Source of the DNA: Bog-159 sp963709155
GTDB lineage: Bacteria; Acidobacteriota; Terriglobia; Bryobacterales; Bryobacteraceae
DNA: 64,000 nt
Direction of reading: 5' to 3'
Assembly (NCBI GenBank): GCA_963709155.1
Contig: CAVPVD010000003.1
Coordinates: forward strand, 434,001-498,000
Below are positions 34,609 through 41,920 of the stretch, piece by piece. The position numbers and the translations under genes are program-made. The number at the start of each line of letters is the position of its first letter. Position 1 is the first letter of the stretch. The notes below the pieces were generated by a model. That model was not told the DNA's origin and made no database searches. It saw nothing but the letters and a program-made list of their open reading frames with translations.

Positions 34609-35042
34609 GCAACTGAGTATGAAGCGCGAGTGCCGGGTGGAAACGGGGCATATACGCCATACCCAGGAATTGCCGCACCGTTCGCGCACAGGGCGCCCAC
34701 ACCGCGCCCGCGCCGCCAGGCTGGACGTGTGGGCCACCTGCGCGGAGAGCGCGCACCCGCACCCCCGGGGCGCAACCTGAGTAAAATGCCAAAGCGGTCG
34801 TGGCCCTGGAGCCTCATGGCCGGACGTGAACGCGATCTACCATCCCGACCCAACACGCCTGTTCGGGGGTGCAGGACCTGATACATCCCGCGATTCGGTG
34901 AGTGCAAGCCGGACAGCTACCCCCGAAATCGGCGGTTGGGGAGCGCTTACTGCGCGCGGTGTGAGCATCCCAGCCCCTCCAGGAAGCGTTTCGTTGCCGG
35001 CTCATAGTGCCAGTGCCTACGTTCGTGGGTGGCAATCTCAGC
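34609..35042. other. Region without a convincing gene
   Basis: About 430 bases between the comM fragment and the antitoxin 3' fragment. Open frames exist on both strands, but their translations are Arg/Gly/Pro-rich or lack starts. I could not identify transposase, inverted ends or RNA features. Confidence 0.5.
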
Positions 35043-35143
35043 CAGGATGTACTTGTCTCCCGGTCGCGGCGTCACGAGAAGCGAATTCCGCTGGACAAAG
35101 TAAAGGCAGGCCTGATCAAGAGCGGCAAGCTCTCGCGTGCCTA
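35043..35143 (+). pseudogene. C-terminal half of the Phd-like antitoxin
   Basis: In frame with 33066, the codons read QDVLVSRSRRHEKRIPLDKV then KAGLIKSGKL and stop at 35141-35143. This matches the second half of the antitoxin family (LAVIAERRxEPxI...LKxDGLL). CCAGG occurs at both break ends (33158-33162 and 35042-35046). Fused, the two pieces make an ordinary antitoxin of about 65 residues. Confidence 0.55.
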
Positions 35144-35187
35144 GCTACCGCGTCGTCTTAGCCGCAAGCGTGGAAAGTTCATGCTAA
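35137..35187 (+). pseudogene. N-terminal stub of a RelE/ParE-type toxin
   Basis: GTG 35137 overlaps the antitoxin stop and encodes VPSYRVVLAASVESSC before TAA. The SYRV...AASVE start is typical of RelE/ParE toxins that follow Phd antitoxins, but the remaining ~70 residues are missing. Overlap and order support a former toxin-antitoxin pair; the family call on 16 residues is inference. Confidence 0.45.
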
Positions 35188-35294
35188 ATGAGATGATTTG
35201 ATACGGTTTGGCGCCCCAGCTAGGCCTTTCCCCGTAAGCCCCTTGTATTTGTACTGCAATGGACATACATTTAGACTGGAGGCGGAGATTTCAG

Positions 35295-35633
35295 ATGAAA
35301 CTGTCCGTTGCAGTGCCACTTTTCCTGGCCTTTGGCCTGTCGGCGTTCGCGCAGTCGGTGCCGCGGATGAGTACTGTCGACCCGGGTACGGGAAAAGCGG
35401 GGGATGAGATCACGGTAGCTGGGGAAAACCTGGAAAAATCGCAGGTGTCCAAAGTGTACCTTACGGATGGGAAAAACGATGTCCTGGTGGACTTGACCGA
35501 GCAAAGCGCCACCAGCCTGAAGTTTAAGATCCCAACCAAGGCCATCGCCGGCCGCTTCGCCCTGATGCTGTTGACTACCGGCAAAGAGCCCAAGCTCATC
35601 GAGCAGCCGGTCAAACTGACCGTCGAGGAGTAG
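35295..35633 (+). CDS. Small secreted IPT/TIG-like protein
   Basis: ATG 35295 with GGAG upstream gives a signal peptide (MKLSVAVPLFLAFGLSAFAQ). The mature ~92 residues resemble a single IPT/TIG Ig-like fold: STVDPGTGKAGDEITVAGEN, VSKVYLTDGKND, TSLKFKIPTKAIAGRFALML and a last beta-strand. Such domains mediate binding in surface proteins; nothing enzymatic is visible. It is convergent with the TPR gene, which ends 3 bp away. The longer frame from 35259 adds non-signal residues and is not chosen. Confidence 0.8.
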   Translation: MKLSVAVPLFLAFGLSAFAQSVPRMSTVDPGTGKAGDEITVAGENLEKSQVSKVYLTDGKNDVLVDLTEQSATSLKFKIPTKAIAGRFALMLLTTGKEPKLIEQPVKLTVEE

Positions 35634-35636
35634 CCG

Positions 35637-36812
35637 CTAGCCCTTCTCCCGGTGATAGGGAGCCGTAATGTAGCGGCGGGATTCCCGGGCCGCCTCGGCC
35701 TCCGGGGCATACTCCATGGCCTTCTTGTACGCCTCGACTGCCAAGCCATGGCGCTGCCTGAGATCGTAGATCTGGCCGACCCGCATCCAGGCCAGCACGC
35801 CCGTATTCAAATCCACCTCGTCGGCGTGCGCGGTCACTTTCTGCATATTTGCCAGCGCCGCGTCCAGGTCGTTCGACCAGAACTGAATGGTTCCCAACTG
35901 GTAGTAAATCGATTCCCAGGGCACCCGTGCGTAACCGGCCGCGCCCTGCGTCTTCAACTGCGCGACCTGCTGTATGGAGCCGATGGCGTGCTTGCCGTCG
36001 CCCAGCGCCGCATACATGCCGGCCGCCTCGAAACGCAGCAGATAGTTCCGGGGAAAGCGGGCGATCAGGCTCTCCACCAGCGGCAATGCCTTGGCCGGCT
36101 GGCGTTCGCGGCGGTAGATCGCAGCCAGGAAGATCTGCGCGTCGATGCGGTCGAGCGAACCGTGCGCCGCCACCTGCTCCACGGTCTGGATGCCGCGCGC
36201 CTTGTCTCCGTGGAACCCGATCAGGAACCCGAACATCTTGTAGAAGGCCGGCAGGCTCCCGATCACGTAGTCGTGCAAGCCCTGCACCAGGCGCGCATCT
36301 ACGTTTGACGGATCCAGTTCGCTCACCCGGTTGTGCGCCTTGCGCGCCGTGGTGGAATCGTGCAGCGCGCTGACCCAATCCTTCTCGACCAGGAAGAAGT
36401 AATTTGCCCGCAAGCCGTAGGTGATGCCCATGGCATAGAGCGCGCCGGCATCGTTCGGATTGCGGCGCAGGCGGGCCTGCTCCAGGTCCAGGGCCTTCTG
36501 GATTTCGCCCAGGAAGCGCTTCTGGGTATCGGGCGATGGATTCAGCCGGGCGCGGCGCAGCAGGGAATTGTTGCCGGTTACCAACTGGCTTTCGAGCGCG
36601 CCATCGCGGAACATTTCGTGGAAGACTACGGTTTCGGCCGCATGGTTGTGGAGATCCGGGTCGTTGGGGTCGAGGGCGATGGCCTTATCGAAATCGGCCA
36701 GCGCCTGATCGTATTCAAGGTTGTAGAAATGCTCGTAGCCATCATCCACCAGGTGGTTTGCGGCGTAGAGACGTGTGGCCAGGCAAAGGACCGCGAGGAA
36801 AGAAGCTTTCAA
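35637..36812 (-). CDS. Secreted TPR-repeat protein
   Basis: The 391-residue protein has a short signal peptide (MKASFLAVLCLATRLYAAN) followed by TPR units: YEHFYNLEYDQALADFDKAI with ALDPNDPDLH, then several degenerate helical pairs (LGEIQKALDLEQARLRRNPN, AGALYAMGITYGLRANY) and a final AVEAYKKAMEYAPEAEAA. TPRs scaffold protein complexes; the partner is unknown. It starts 27 bp after the upstream membrane-protein gene on the same strand, so the two probably share a transcript. Confidence 0.85.
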   Translation of the reverse strand: MKASFLAVLCLATRLYAANHLVDDGYEHFYNLEYDQALADFDKAIALDPNDPDLHNHAAETVVFHEMFRDGALESQLVTGNNSLLRRARLNPSPDTQKRFLGEIQKALDLEQARLRRNPNDAGALYAMGITYGLRANYFFLVEKDWVSALHDSTTARKAHNRVSELDPSNVDARLVQGLHDYVIGSLPAFYKMFGFLIGFHGDKARGIQTVEQVAAHGSLDRIDAQIFLAAIYRRERQPAKALPLVESLIARFPRNYLLRFEAAGMYAALGDGKHAIGSIQQVAQLKTQGAAGYARVPWESIYYQLGTIQFWSNDLDAALANMQKVTAHADEVDLNTGVLAWMRVGQIYDLRQRHGLAVEAYKKAMEYAPEAEAARESRRYITAPYHREKG

Positions 36813-36839
36813 TACAGTTATTATAATTCGGCGAGGGGG

Positions 36840-38012
36840 CTACCGCCGCACTTTGCGCATCCAGCCGCCCCAGGCAAATCCCGCGCGCGCCATGGCCGCG
36901 CCCAGCAGGACCGCCATCGCCATGCGCGTCCAGAACTGGCGGGCGCCGGGCTCCACTTGCGTGAAGACGTTGCGCACCCAATCCGTATCGCTGGGGACGA
37001 AGAAGGGAAAGTATCCCGATCCGAAGAACCAGTTGCGCGCCGCCGGCGTCATCAGAAAATCGGCGAAGGGCCACTGCACCGCCGCCAGCGCGATCACGAA
37101 AATGGGTGCCAGGGCCGCGGCGCGCGCCCAGTAGCTCCAGCGCTGCCAATAGGGACGCGTGAGGTCCAGGGCGAAAGCGGGCACGATAAACAGGATCGGA
37201 AAATCGGGCGGCACGAAATGCGTCACATTCTGGAAGACCGGTCCCAGCTTGGGCTCCGCCGGAAAGAGCGGCAGAATCCAGACATACAGCAGGTTCATGA
37301 GGGTGTAGAAGCCGGCCACGGCCGTGCCCGCCCAGCGGTACTCCGTCATGCGGTAAAGCGCCGCCAGAAAGAAGCAGGAGCCCAGGGTCATCAGCAGATA
37401 GAACAGCGCGCTGTGCATGTAATTGCGCAGCAGGAATTCCTGAAAGATGCCGAACGAGGTCACCAGCAGAAACGTGTAAGTGTACAGCATGAGCGCGTGC
37501 AACTTGGTGCGCAGCGCGCCTTCGGCGTGCGCGAGATGGCCCATGATCAGCAGCAAGGTGCCGATGCGGATCACCAGAATGCCCACGATCAGCAGCACGT
37601 GCGGAGGGCTGAGCACCTTGACGTCCAGCCCGTAGGCGGCGTGCCACCAGTTGTCGAACGGGGCCGACGTAATCATGGCCGCGCCGCCCCAGGCGCAGAC
37701 GAATGCGCCGAGGGGCCCGCGGAAGCCCCACATGCGCACGGCGCCGGCCTGTTGGGCAGCGGAGTGGCCGAACGAGCTGGACAGAATCAGGTATCCGCAC
37801 GAAATCCCCGCCAGAATGCCGCACAAATAGATCAACATGTGCGGCGCGGTCCAGAAGGTGTCGCGCCCGATGCTCTTATGCCAGGAGATGTCCCAGATGC
37901 CCCCGACGGAGGCGGAAGTGATCGCGATGACGCAAGCCGTGATGTACCAGGGAACGGACGCCGTGCGTGCCGCGGCATGGTCCGCCCAGGCGATAGTAGC
38001 GCTCTGAGCCAT
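36840..38012 (-). CDS. Polytopic membrane protein of unknown function
   Basis: The 390-residue protein has about ten hydrophobic helices. A conserved-looking first periplasmic part reads SVGGIWDISWHKSIGRDTFW then TAPHMLIYLCG, rich in Trp and His that could bind metal or heme. Further His residues occur in HVLLIVGILVIRIG and GHLAHAEGALRTKLHAL. I do not recognise a named family. It is upstream of, and co-directional with, the TPR gene. Its 5' end borders a fragment of a permease gene. Confidence 0.75.
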   Translation of the reverse strand: MAQSATIAWADHAAARTASVPWYITACVIAITSASVGGIWDISWHKSIGRDTFWTAPHMLIYLCGILAGISCGYLILSSSFGHSAAQQAGAVRMWGFRGPLGAFVCAWGGAAMITSAPFDNWWHAAYGLDVKVLSPPHVLLIVGILVIRIGTLLLIMGHLAHAEGALRTKLHALMLYTYTFLLVTSFGIFQEFLLRNYMHSALFYLLMTLGSCFFLAALYRMTEYRWAGTAVAGFYTLMNLLYVWILPLFPAEPKLGPVFQNVTHFVPPDFPILFIVPAFALDLTRPYWQRWSYWARAAALAPIFVIALAAVQWPFADFLMTPAARNWFFGSGYFPFFVPSDTDWVRNVFTQVEPGARQFWTRMAMAVLLGAAMARAGFAWGGWMRKVRR

Positions 38013-38031
38013 CTTTTGAGTCTACTCCGAG

Positions 38032-38172
38032 TCTACCCGGGCGGCAGAGCGGGAGACACGATCGGATTGCGGAAGGCGTTGGTCTTGATGGCTACGTAGA
38101 TCACTCGCGCGGGCAGCCAGTTGCGTCCGGCCACGAGCCCGGGTTTATGCAGGCTGGTCCAGACGGCCAGCC
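38032..38172 (-). pseudogene. Fragment: diverged copy of the 3' end of the APC permease gene
   Basis: Minus-strand reading gives LAVWTSLHKPGLVAGRNWLP and VIYVAIKTNAFRNPIVSPAL, matching the last ~45 residues of the permease at 40516-41868 (LAIWTSLHKPALVAGGIWLT, VIYAAIKTNGFRNPIV). Identity is high at the DNA level, with scattered substitutions. A short open frame runs on to 38299 without further similarity. Confidence 0.75.
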
Positions 38173-38236
38173 AGAGTATTAGCGAACAGGCGCGCCGTCC
38201 CACCGGTATCCGCCGGCAACAGTATACTGGAGGCAA

Positions 38237-38398
38237 GTGGCGGATGACGATGTCAGGTTCGATTGGGACCGGGCCAATACCGAGCATATAGCGCGTCATT
38301 CCGTCAAGCCAGACGAGGCGGAGCAGGCCATGCGGAACGATCCGCTGGACATGGGCTATGAACTAAAGCCAGCTGATCATTTGCGGGATCATGGGTAG
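38237..38398 (+). pseudogene. N-terminal half of a BrnT-like toxin
   Basis: GTG 38237 has GGAGG four bases upstream. The frame reads VADDDVRFDWDRANTEHIAR then HSVKPDEAEQAMRNDPLDMG, the first half of the BrnT fold (F-x-W-D...N..H.V...EA). After GYE at 38357-38362 the residues no longer fit and the frame stops at 38398. The second half continues in the same frame from 39834. Confidence 0.65.
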
Positions 38399-38458
38399 AT
38401 GGATTCTGTTATCCAGCCGTGGCTTAAGGGCAGGATCATTCCACTTGGCCGGACTATG

Positions 38459-38477
38459 GCGGAGCCACCGGCTCCGC
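38459..38477. repeat. Short perfect hairpin
   Basis: GCGGAGCC-ACC-GGCTCCGC, an 8-bp stem with a 3-base loop, 53 bp before the repeat-protein gene. It resembles the other short palindromes of the window; no T run follows. Confidence 0.55.
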
Positions 38478-38529
38478 GCAATATTTCTAGGGCCGAACTT
38501 CTCTACTTGAGGTACCCGAAAGGCTGCTT

Positions 38530-39717
38530 ATGACACATCATCGGTCCCGGTTGGTGGCGGCGCTGCTCATCGCGCTCGCAGCCGGCTTTCCTTTACCAGC
38601 ACAGACCTTCCGCCTGCTCTACATCTTCACCGGCGGAGCGGACGGCGGCAATCCGTGGGATGCGCCGCTTCTGCATGACGGAATGTTATACGGCACCACC
38701 TGGCAGGGCGGCATCCACGATTATGGCGTCATCTATCAGTTGGATATTCACACCGGCGCCGAGACGGTGCTGCACACCTTTCAGGGAGGGACTACCGACG
38801 GCGCCAAGCCCGACGCCGGTCTGGCTCGCGACGCCGCGGGGAATTTTTATGGCGTCACCGATGCAGCCGGTGTTTACAGCTATGGCACTGCGTTTCAACT
38901 GCAACCCTCCGGCAATATGATCCTGTCCAGTTTCACAGGTGCAAATGGAGGGGGCCCCCAAACCACCCTGGTGGGCGACGGACACGGGAATTACTACGGT
39001 GGCGCTTATTTCTTCGGGCCGCGCGATAACGGGACACTCTTTAAGCTGGATTCAGCGGGCACGATCACCATGCTATTAGCATTTAACAACGTCAATGGCG
39101 GGGGGCCCAAATTCGGCCCGCTCGTGTTTAAAGACGGTAATCTCTACGGGACCACCTTCTACGGCGGCAAGTACAATCTCGGCACCATCTACCGTCTGAA
39201 TCTCGCTGGTGGTAAGGAGACGGTGCTGCATAGTTTCAGCGGACCGGATGGAGCTTATCCCGTCGCCGGCCTAACCGCTGATAGCGCCGGCAATCTCTAT
39301 GGAACGACCACCTCGGGCGGAGCCCATGAGGGGCCCGACTGCATAGGGCAAGCGCCCGGCTGCGGCACGGTCTTTAGACTTGACAGTTCCGATACCCTCA
39401 CGACCCTTTACTCGTTTTCCGGCACTGGCGACGGCTCGGGGCCGCAAGGTACTCCGTCTCTCGATTCGCAGGGCAATCTCTACGGCACCACCAACCAGGG
39501 TGGAACCGTTGTGCCACAGGTATGCGAGTTCGGTTGCGCAACGGTATTTAAAATCGATACGGCCGGAAACTTCACTACGGTCTACACCTTCGCCAACAGC
39601 GTCGATGGCCTCGGCATGTACGCCGGTGTGACCATCGGCTCCGACGGAACACTGTACGGATCCACGCCGGGCGGCGGCGCCTTCGGCAACGGGACGATCT
39701 TCGCCATCCGACCATAG
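38530..39717 (+). CDS. Secreted Gloeo/Verruco-repeat (TIGR03803-type) protein
   Basis: A signal peptide (LVAALLIALAAGFPLPAQ) leads into about eight or nine repeats of the type GNLYGTTxxGG...GTIFKL, for example KDGNLYGTTFYGGKYNLGTI, AGNLYGTTTSGGAHEG and QGNLYGTTNQGGTVVPQ. This pattern is the Gloeo/Verruco repeat, a beta-propeller-like surface or extracellular protein found in Verrucomicrobia and Acidobacteria. The product is 395 residues and ends without an anchor. The gene lies between the two halves of the BrnT-like toxin gene, so it may be cargo of the event that split it. Confidence 0.88.
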   Translation: MTHHRSRLVAALLIALAAGFPLPAQTFRLLYIFTGGADGGNPWDAPLLHDGMLYGTTWQGGIHDYGVIYQLDIHTGAETVLHTFQGGTTDGAKPDAGLARDAAGNFYGVTDAAGVYSYGTAFQLQPSGNMILSSFTGANGGGPQTTLVGDGHGNYYGGAYFFGPRDNGTLFKLDSAGTITMLLAFNNVNGGGPKFGPLVFKDGNLYGTTFYGGKYNLGTIYRLNLAGGKETVLHSFSGPDGAYPVAGLTADSAGNLYGTTTSGGAHEGPDCIGQAPGCGTVFRLDSSDTLTTLYSFSGTGDGSGPQGTPSLDSQGNLYGTTNQGGTVVPQVCEFGCATVFKIDTAGNFTTVYTFANSVDGLGMYAGVTIGSDGTLYGSTPGGGAFGNGTIFAIRP

Positions 39718-39778
39718 CTCATCAAGCCTGTCTGGCGCGCGTCGTCGAAGGGACACGGCCGACGGTAGGGCGAGCGTC

Positions 39779-40003
39779 GTGCGCGGCCACGGCATGCCCG
39801 CCTCTAGCGCCGAACGCAGCGTGGTCATCGGAGATGAAGTCATCGGCGGAGAGGAACGTTGGACGGCGCTCGGCCACACCGACGACTTCAGGGTGCTTCT
39901 CGTCTGGACGGTGCGGCGCGATGCCCTACGGATCGTCACTGCGCGGGCTGCCGGAAGCCGGGCGCGGGATACTTATTTGCGTGCTAAGGGATTGTTGACA
40001 TGA
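39779..40003 (+). pseudogene. C-terminal half of a BrnT-like toxin
   Basis: From GAA at 39836 the frame gives EVIGGEERWTALGHTDDFRV, LLVWTVRRDALRIVTARAAG and a final YLRAKGLLT, the second half of BrnT toxins. Joined to 38237-38362 it forms an ordinary ~95-residue toxin. The residues before 39836 (from GTG 39779) are not BrnT-like. The stop overlaps the antitoxin ATG (ATGA), the normal BrnT-BrnA gene order. Confidence 0.65.
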
Positions 40004-40338
40004 AGAAACTCGTCGTTCCCAAGTTCCCGATCGAAGCGGAGGAAGCAGAATGGTGGGACAACCACATGGAGGTAGTTGAAGAGAACCTGGTTGAAGGCAT
40101 GCAGGAGGGAACTGTCGGCCGCGGCACCGCGCAACGCGTGCTCCGTGAGGCACGGGAATTGAAGAGCATTACGATTCGCATGCCTGAGGCCGACGTCAAC
40201 CGCGCACAGCGACTGTCGGCCAAGAAGGGGTTGAGTTCTGAGGCCTATCTCCAGGATCTGCTGCATGAAGCCCTGGAACGCGAGGAGGGGGAGCCCGCGA
40301 GTGGTGACGAAAATCGCCCTTCTTCAGGAGTTCGTTGA
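40000..40338 (+). CDS. CopG/BrnA-type antitoxin
   Basis: The 112-residue protein has an N-terminal toxin-binding part (KFPIEAEEAEWWDNHMEVVE) and a C-terminal ribbon-helix-helix: SITIRMPEADVNRAQRLSAK then KGLSSEAYLQDLLHEAL. It would neutralise the BrnT-like RNase and repress the operon. It overlaps the toxin 3' half by 4 bp. With the toxin split, the antitoxin may be an orphan expressed from within the inserted segment. The last ~15 residues are Glu/Gly/Arg-rich and unstructured. Confidence 0.82.
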   Translation: MKKLVVPKFPIEAEEAEWWDNHMEVVEENLVEGMQEGTVGRGTAQRVLREARELKSITIRMPEADVNRAQRLSAKKGLSSEAYLQDLLHEALEREEGEPASGDENRPSSGVR

Positions 40339-40349
40339 GCTATAAGTCG

Positions 40350-40440
40350 TCTACTCCGGCGGAGGATCGGAAAACACGATCGGATTGCGGAAGCCGTTGG
40401 TCTTGATGGCCGCGTAGGTCACCCGCACGCGCAGCCAGTC
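40350..40440 (-). repeat. Partial second copy of the APC permease 3' end
   Basis: TCTACTCCGGCGG, ACACGATCGGATTGCGGAAG and CCGTTGGTCTTGATGGCCGC repeat the sequence at 40515-40590 almost exactly, then diverge after about 40436. A family-A palindrome joins it to the genuine gene end. Confidence 0.8.
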
Positions 40441-40459
40441 TTGGCCGCAGCAGGCTTTC

Positions 40460-40513
40460 GAGCCGGTTCGGCCGGCTGAAAGCCGGCTGCGGGCAGAATT
40501 GCCCGCCCCACAA
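40460..40513. repeat. Palindromic repeat family A copy
   Basis: GCCGGCTGAAAGCCGGC followed by TGCGGGCAGAATTGCCCGCC. It lies exactly between the duplicated and the genuine 3' end of the permease gene. Confidence 0.8.
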
Positions 40514-40515
40514 GT

Positions 40516-41868
40516 CTACTCCGGCGGCGGATCGGAAAACACGATCGGATTGCGGAAGCCGTTGGTCTTGATGGCCGCGTAGATCACGCCGACGGTCAGC
40601 CAGATGCCGCCGGCCACCAGCGCGGGTTTATGCAGGCTGGTCCAGATGGCCAGGCAGAAGACGAAGCCCAGCAGCGGAGGCAGAAACGCGCCCAGGCTCT
40701 TGCGATCGCTGCGCACGTAGTAATGAATGAAAGCCGCGGCGTTGACCCCCATGAATCCGATGATGGCGCCGAAGTTCAGCAGTTCCGCGCCGAGTTCGTA
40801 GGTGATGGCGAATGCGCCGGCCAGCGACAGTACGCCTACGAACAGCACGTTATTGCGCGGTATGCCGTGCTTGGGCTCGATGGCGCCGAAGAAGCCGCGC
40901 GGGATGGTGTTGTCGCGTCCCATGCCGTAGAGCAGGCGGGCGGCGCCCAGTTGCGATCCCATGCCGGAGCCGATGGTAGCCACCAGAAGAGTCATGTTCA
41001 CCGCGTGGAAGAGCAGCGGTCCGCCGGCGCGCCCGGCCACGTAGGAGAATGCGGTGTCCACATCGGGATAGCTGCGGAAGTCCGGCCAGATCAGTTGCCC
41101 GGCGTAGACCTCGGCGGAGGCGAGTACGCCGGTGATCAGGCAGGTGAGCACGGTGGCCAGCAGGATATTGCGCCGCGGGTTGTGGGCTTCTTCGGAGAGC
41201 GTGGAGATGCCGTCGAATCCGATATACGTCAGCACCGCGACCGACGTGCCGGTAGAGATGCGGCCCAGGCTGAACGTCTTCGGATCGTAGAAAGGCTGCG
41301 TGAAGGAAACCCCGTGCTGATGCATGATGTAGCGCACGGCGGCAACGAAGAAATAGAAGACCACCACGCACATGGCCAGCACCAGCACCTCGTTGGTGCG
41401 CGCGGTGGCGCGGATGCCGCGCAGATTCAGCAGGGTGAAAAGAATCGCGAAAAACACGGCCCAGGCCGCGTAGGGAATCTCAGGCACCAGGTTCAGGGCC
41501 GCCTTGCTACACCAGATGGTGCAGATAATGGGGTTCAGGATGTAGTCCATCGCCAGGCTCCATCCGGTGACGAAACCCAACCCGGAATGGATCTCGCGGC
41601 CTACGTAGGTGTAGGCGGAGCCGGCGCTGGGATAGGCGCGCGCCATGCGGCCGTAGCTGATGGCGGTGAACAGCATGGCCACCATGGCGATGAGCACGGT
41701 GGTGACCACGTGGCCGTGCGCGACCTGGCTGACGACGCCGAACGGCGGCATGGGCGCGGTCGGCTGGATGAGAATGATTCCGTAGAAGACGAGATCCCAC
41801 AATCCCAGGGTGCGCTTGAGGCGCGGGCCGGATTGCGGCGCGGGGTCCGGACTGGTGGCGCTCGACAT
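40516..41868 (-). CDS. APC-superfamily amino acid permease
   Basis: The protein of about 450 residues has twelve hydrophobic helices. The APC features are the first helix GLWDLVFYGIILIQPTAPMP, TAISYGRMARAYPSAGSAYT (substrate loop of helix 2-3), YIGFDGISTLSEEAHNPRRN and LLYGMGRDNTIPRGFFG. It imports amino acids or related amines with protons; specificity is not visible. ATG 41868 is chosen over GTG 41889. Two partial copies of its 3' end lie downstream (40350-40440 and 38032-38172). It is divergent from a DUF58 gene. Confidence 0.9.
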   Translation of the reverse strand: MSSATSPDPAPQSGPRLKRTLGLWDLVFYGIILIQPTAPMPPFGVVSQVAHGHVVTTVLIAMVAMLFTAISYGRMARAYPSAGSAYTYVGREIHSGLGFVTGWSLAMDYILNPIICTIWCSKAALNLVPEIPYAAWAVFFAILFTLLNLRGIRATARTNEVLVLAMCVVVFYFFVAAVRYIMHQHGVSFTQPFYDPKTFSLGRISTGTSVAVLTYIGFDGISTLSEEAHNPRRNILLATVLTCLITGVLASAEVYAGQLIWPDFRSYPDVDTAFSYVAGRAGGPLLFHAVNMTLLVATIGSGMGSQLGAARLLYGMGRDNTIPRGFFGAIEPKHGIPRNNVLFVGVLSLAGAFAITYELGAELLNFGAIIGFMGVNAAAFIHYYVRSDRKSLGAFLPPLLGFVFCLAIWTSLHKPALVAGGIWLTVGVIYAAIKTNGFRNPIVFSDPPPE

Positions 41869-41920
41869 GGAAGTTAGATTGTGACACAACAGAGGTGAGG
41901 CATTGGGAGGCCTCCGGCGA

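Noticed and set aside
33162..35046. A classical transposon between the antitoxin halves
   Set aside because: No transposase, no terminal inverted repeats; the 5-bp end match alone is weak because short matches can arise by chance.
34947..35144. Minus-strand open frame reading LAALDQACLYFVQRNS...THERRHWHYEPATKRFLE
   Set aside because: It looks protein-like but lacks a start, and the plus strand of the same bases encodes the antitoxin C-terminus followed by a toxin start in the expected overlap.
36333..38099. 588-codon plus-strand open frame
   Set aside because: Antisense to the TPR and membrane-protein genes, with a biased Arg/His/Gln composition.
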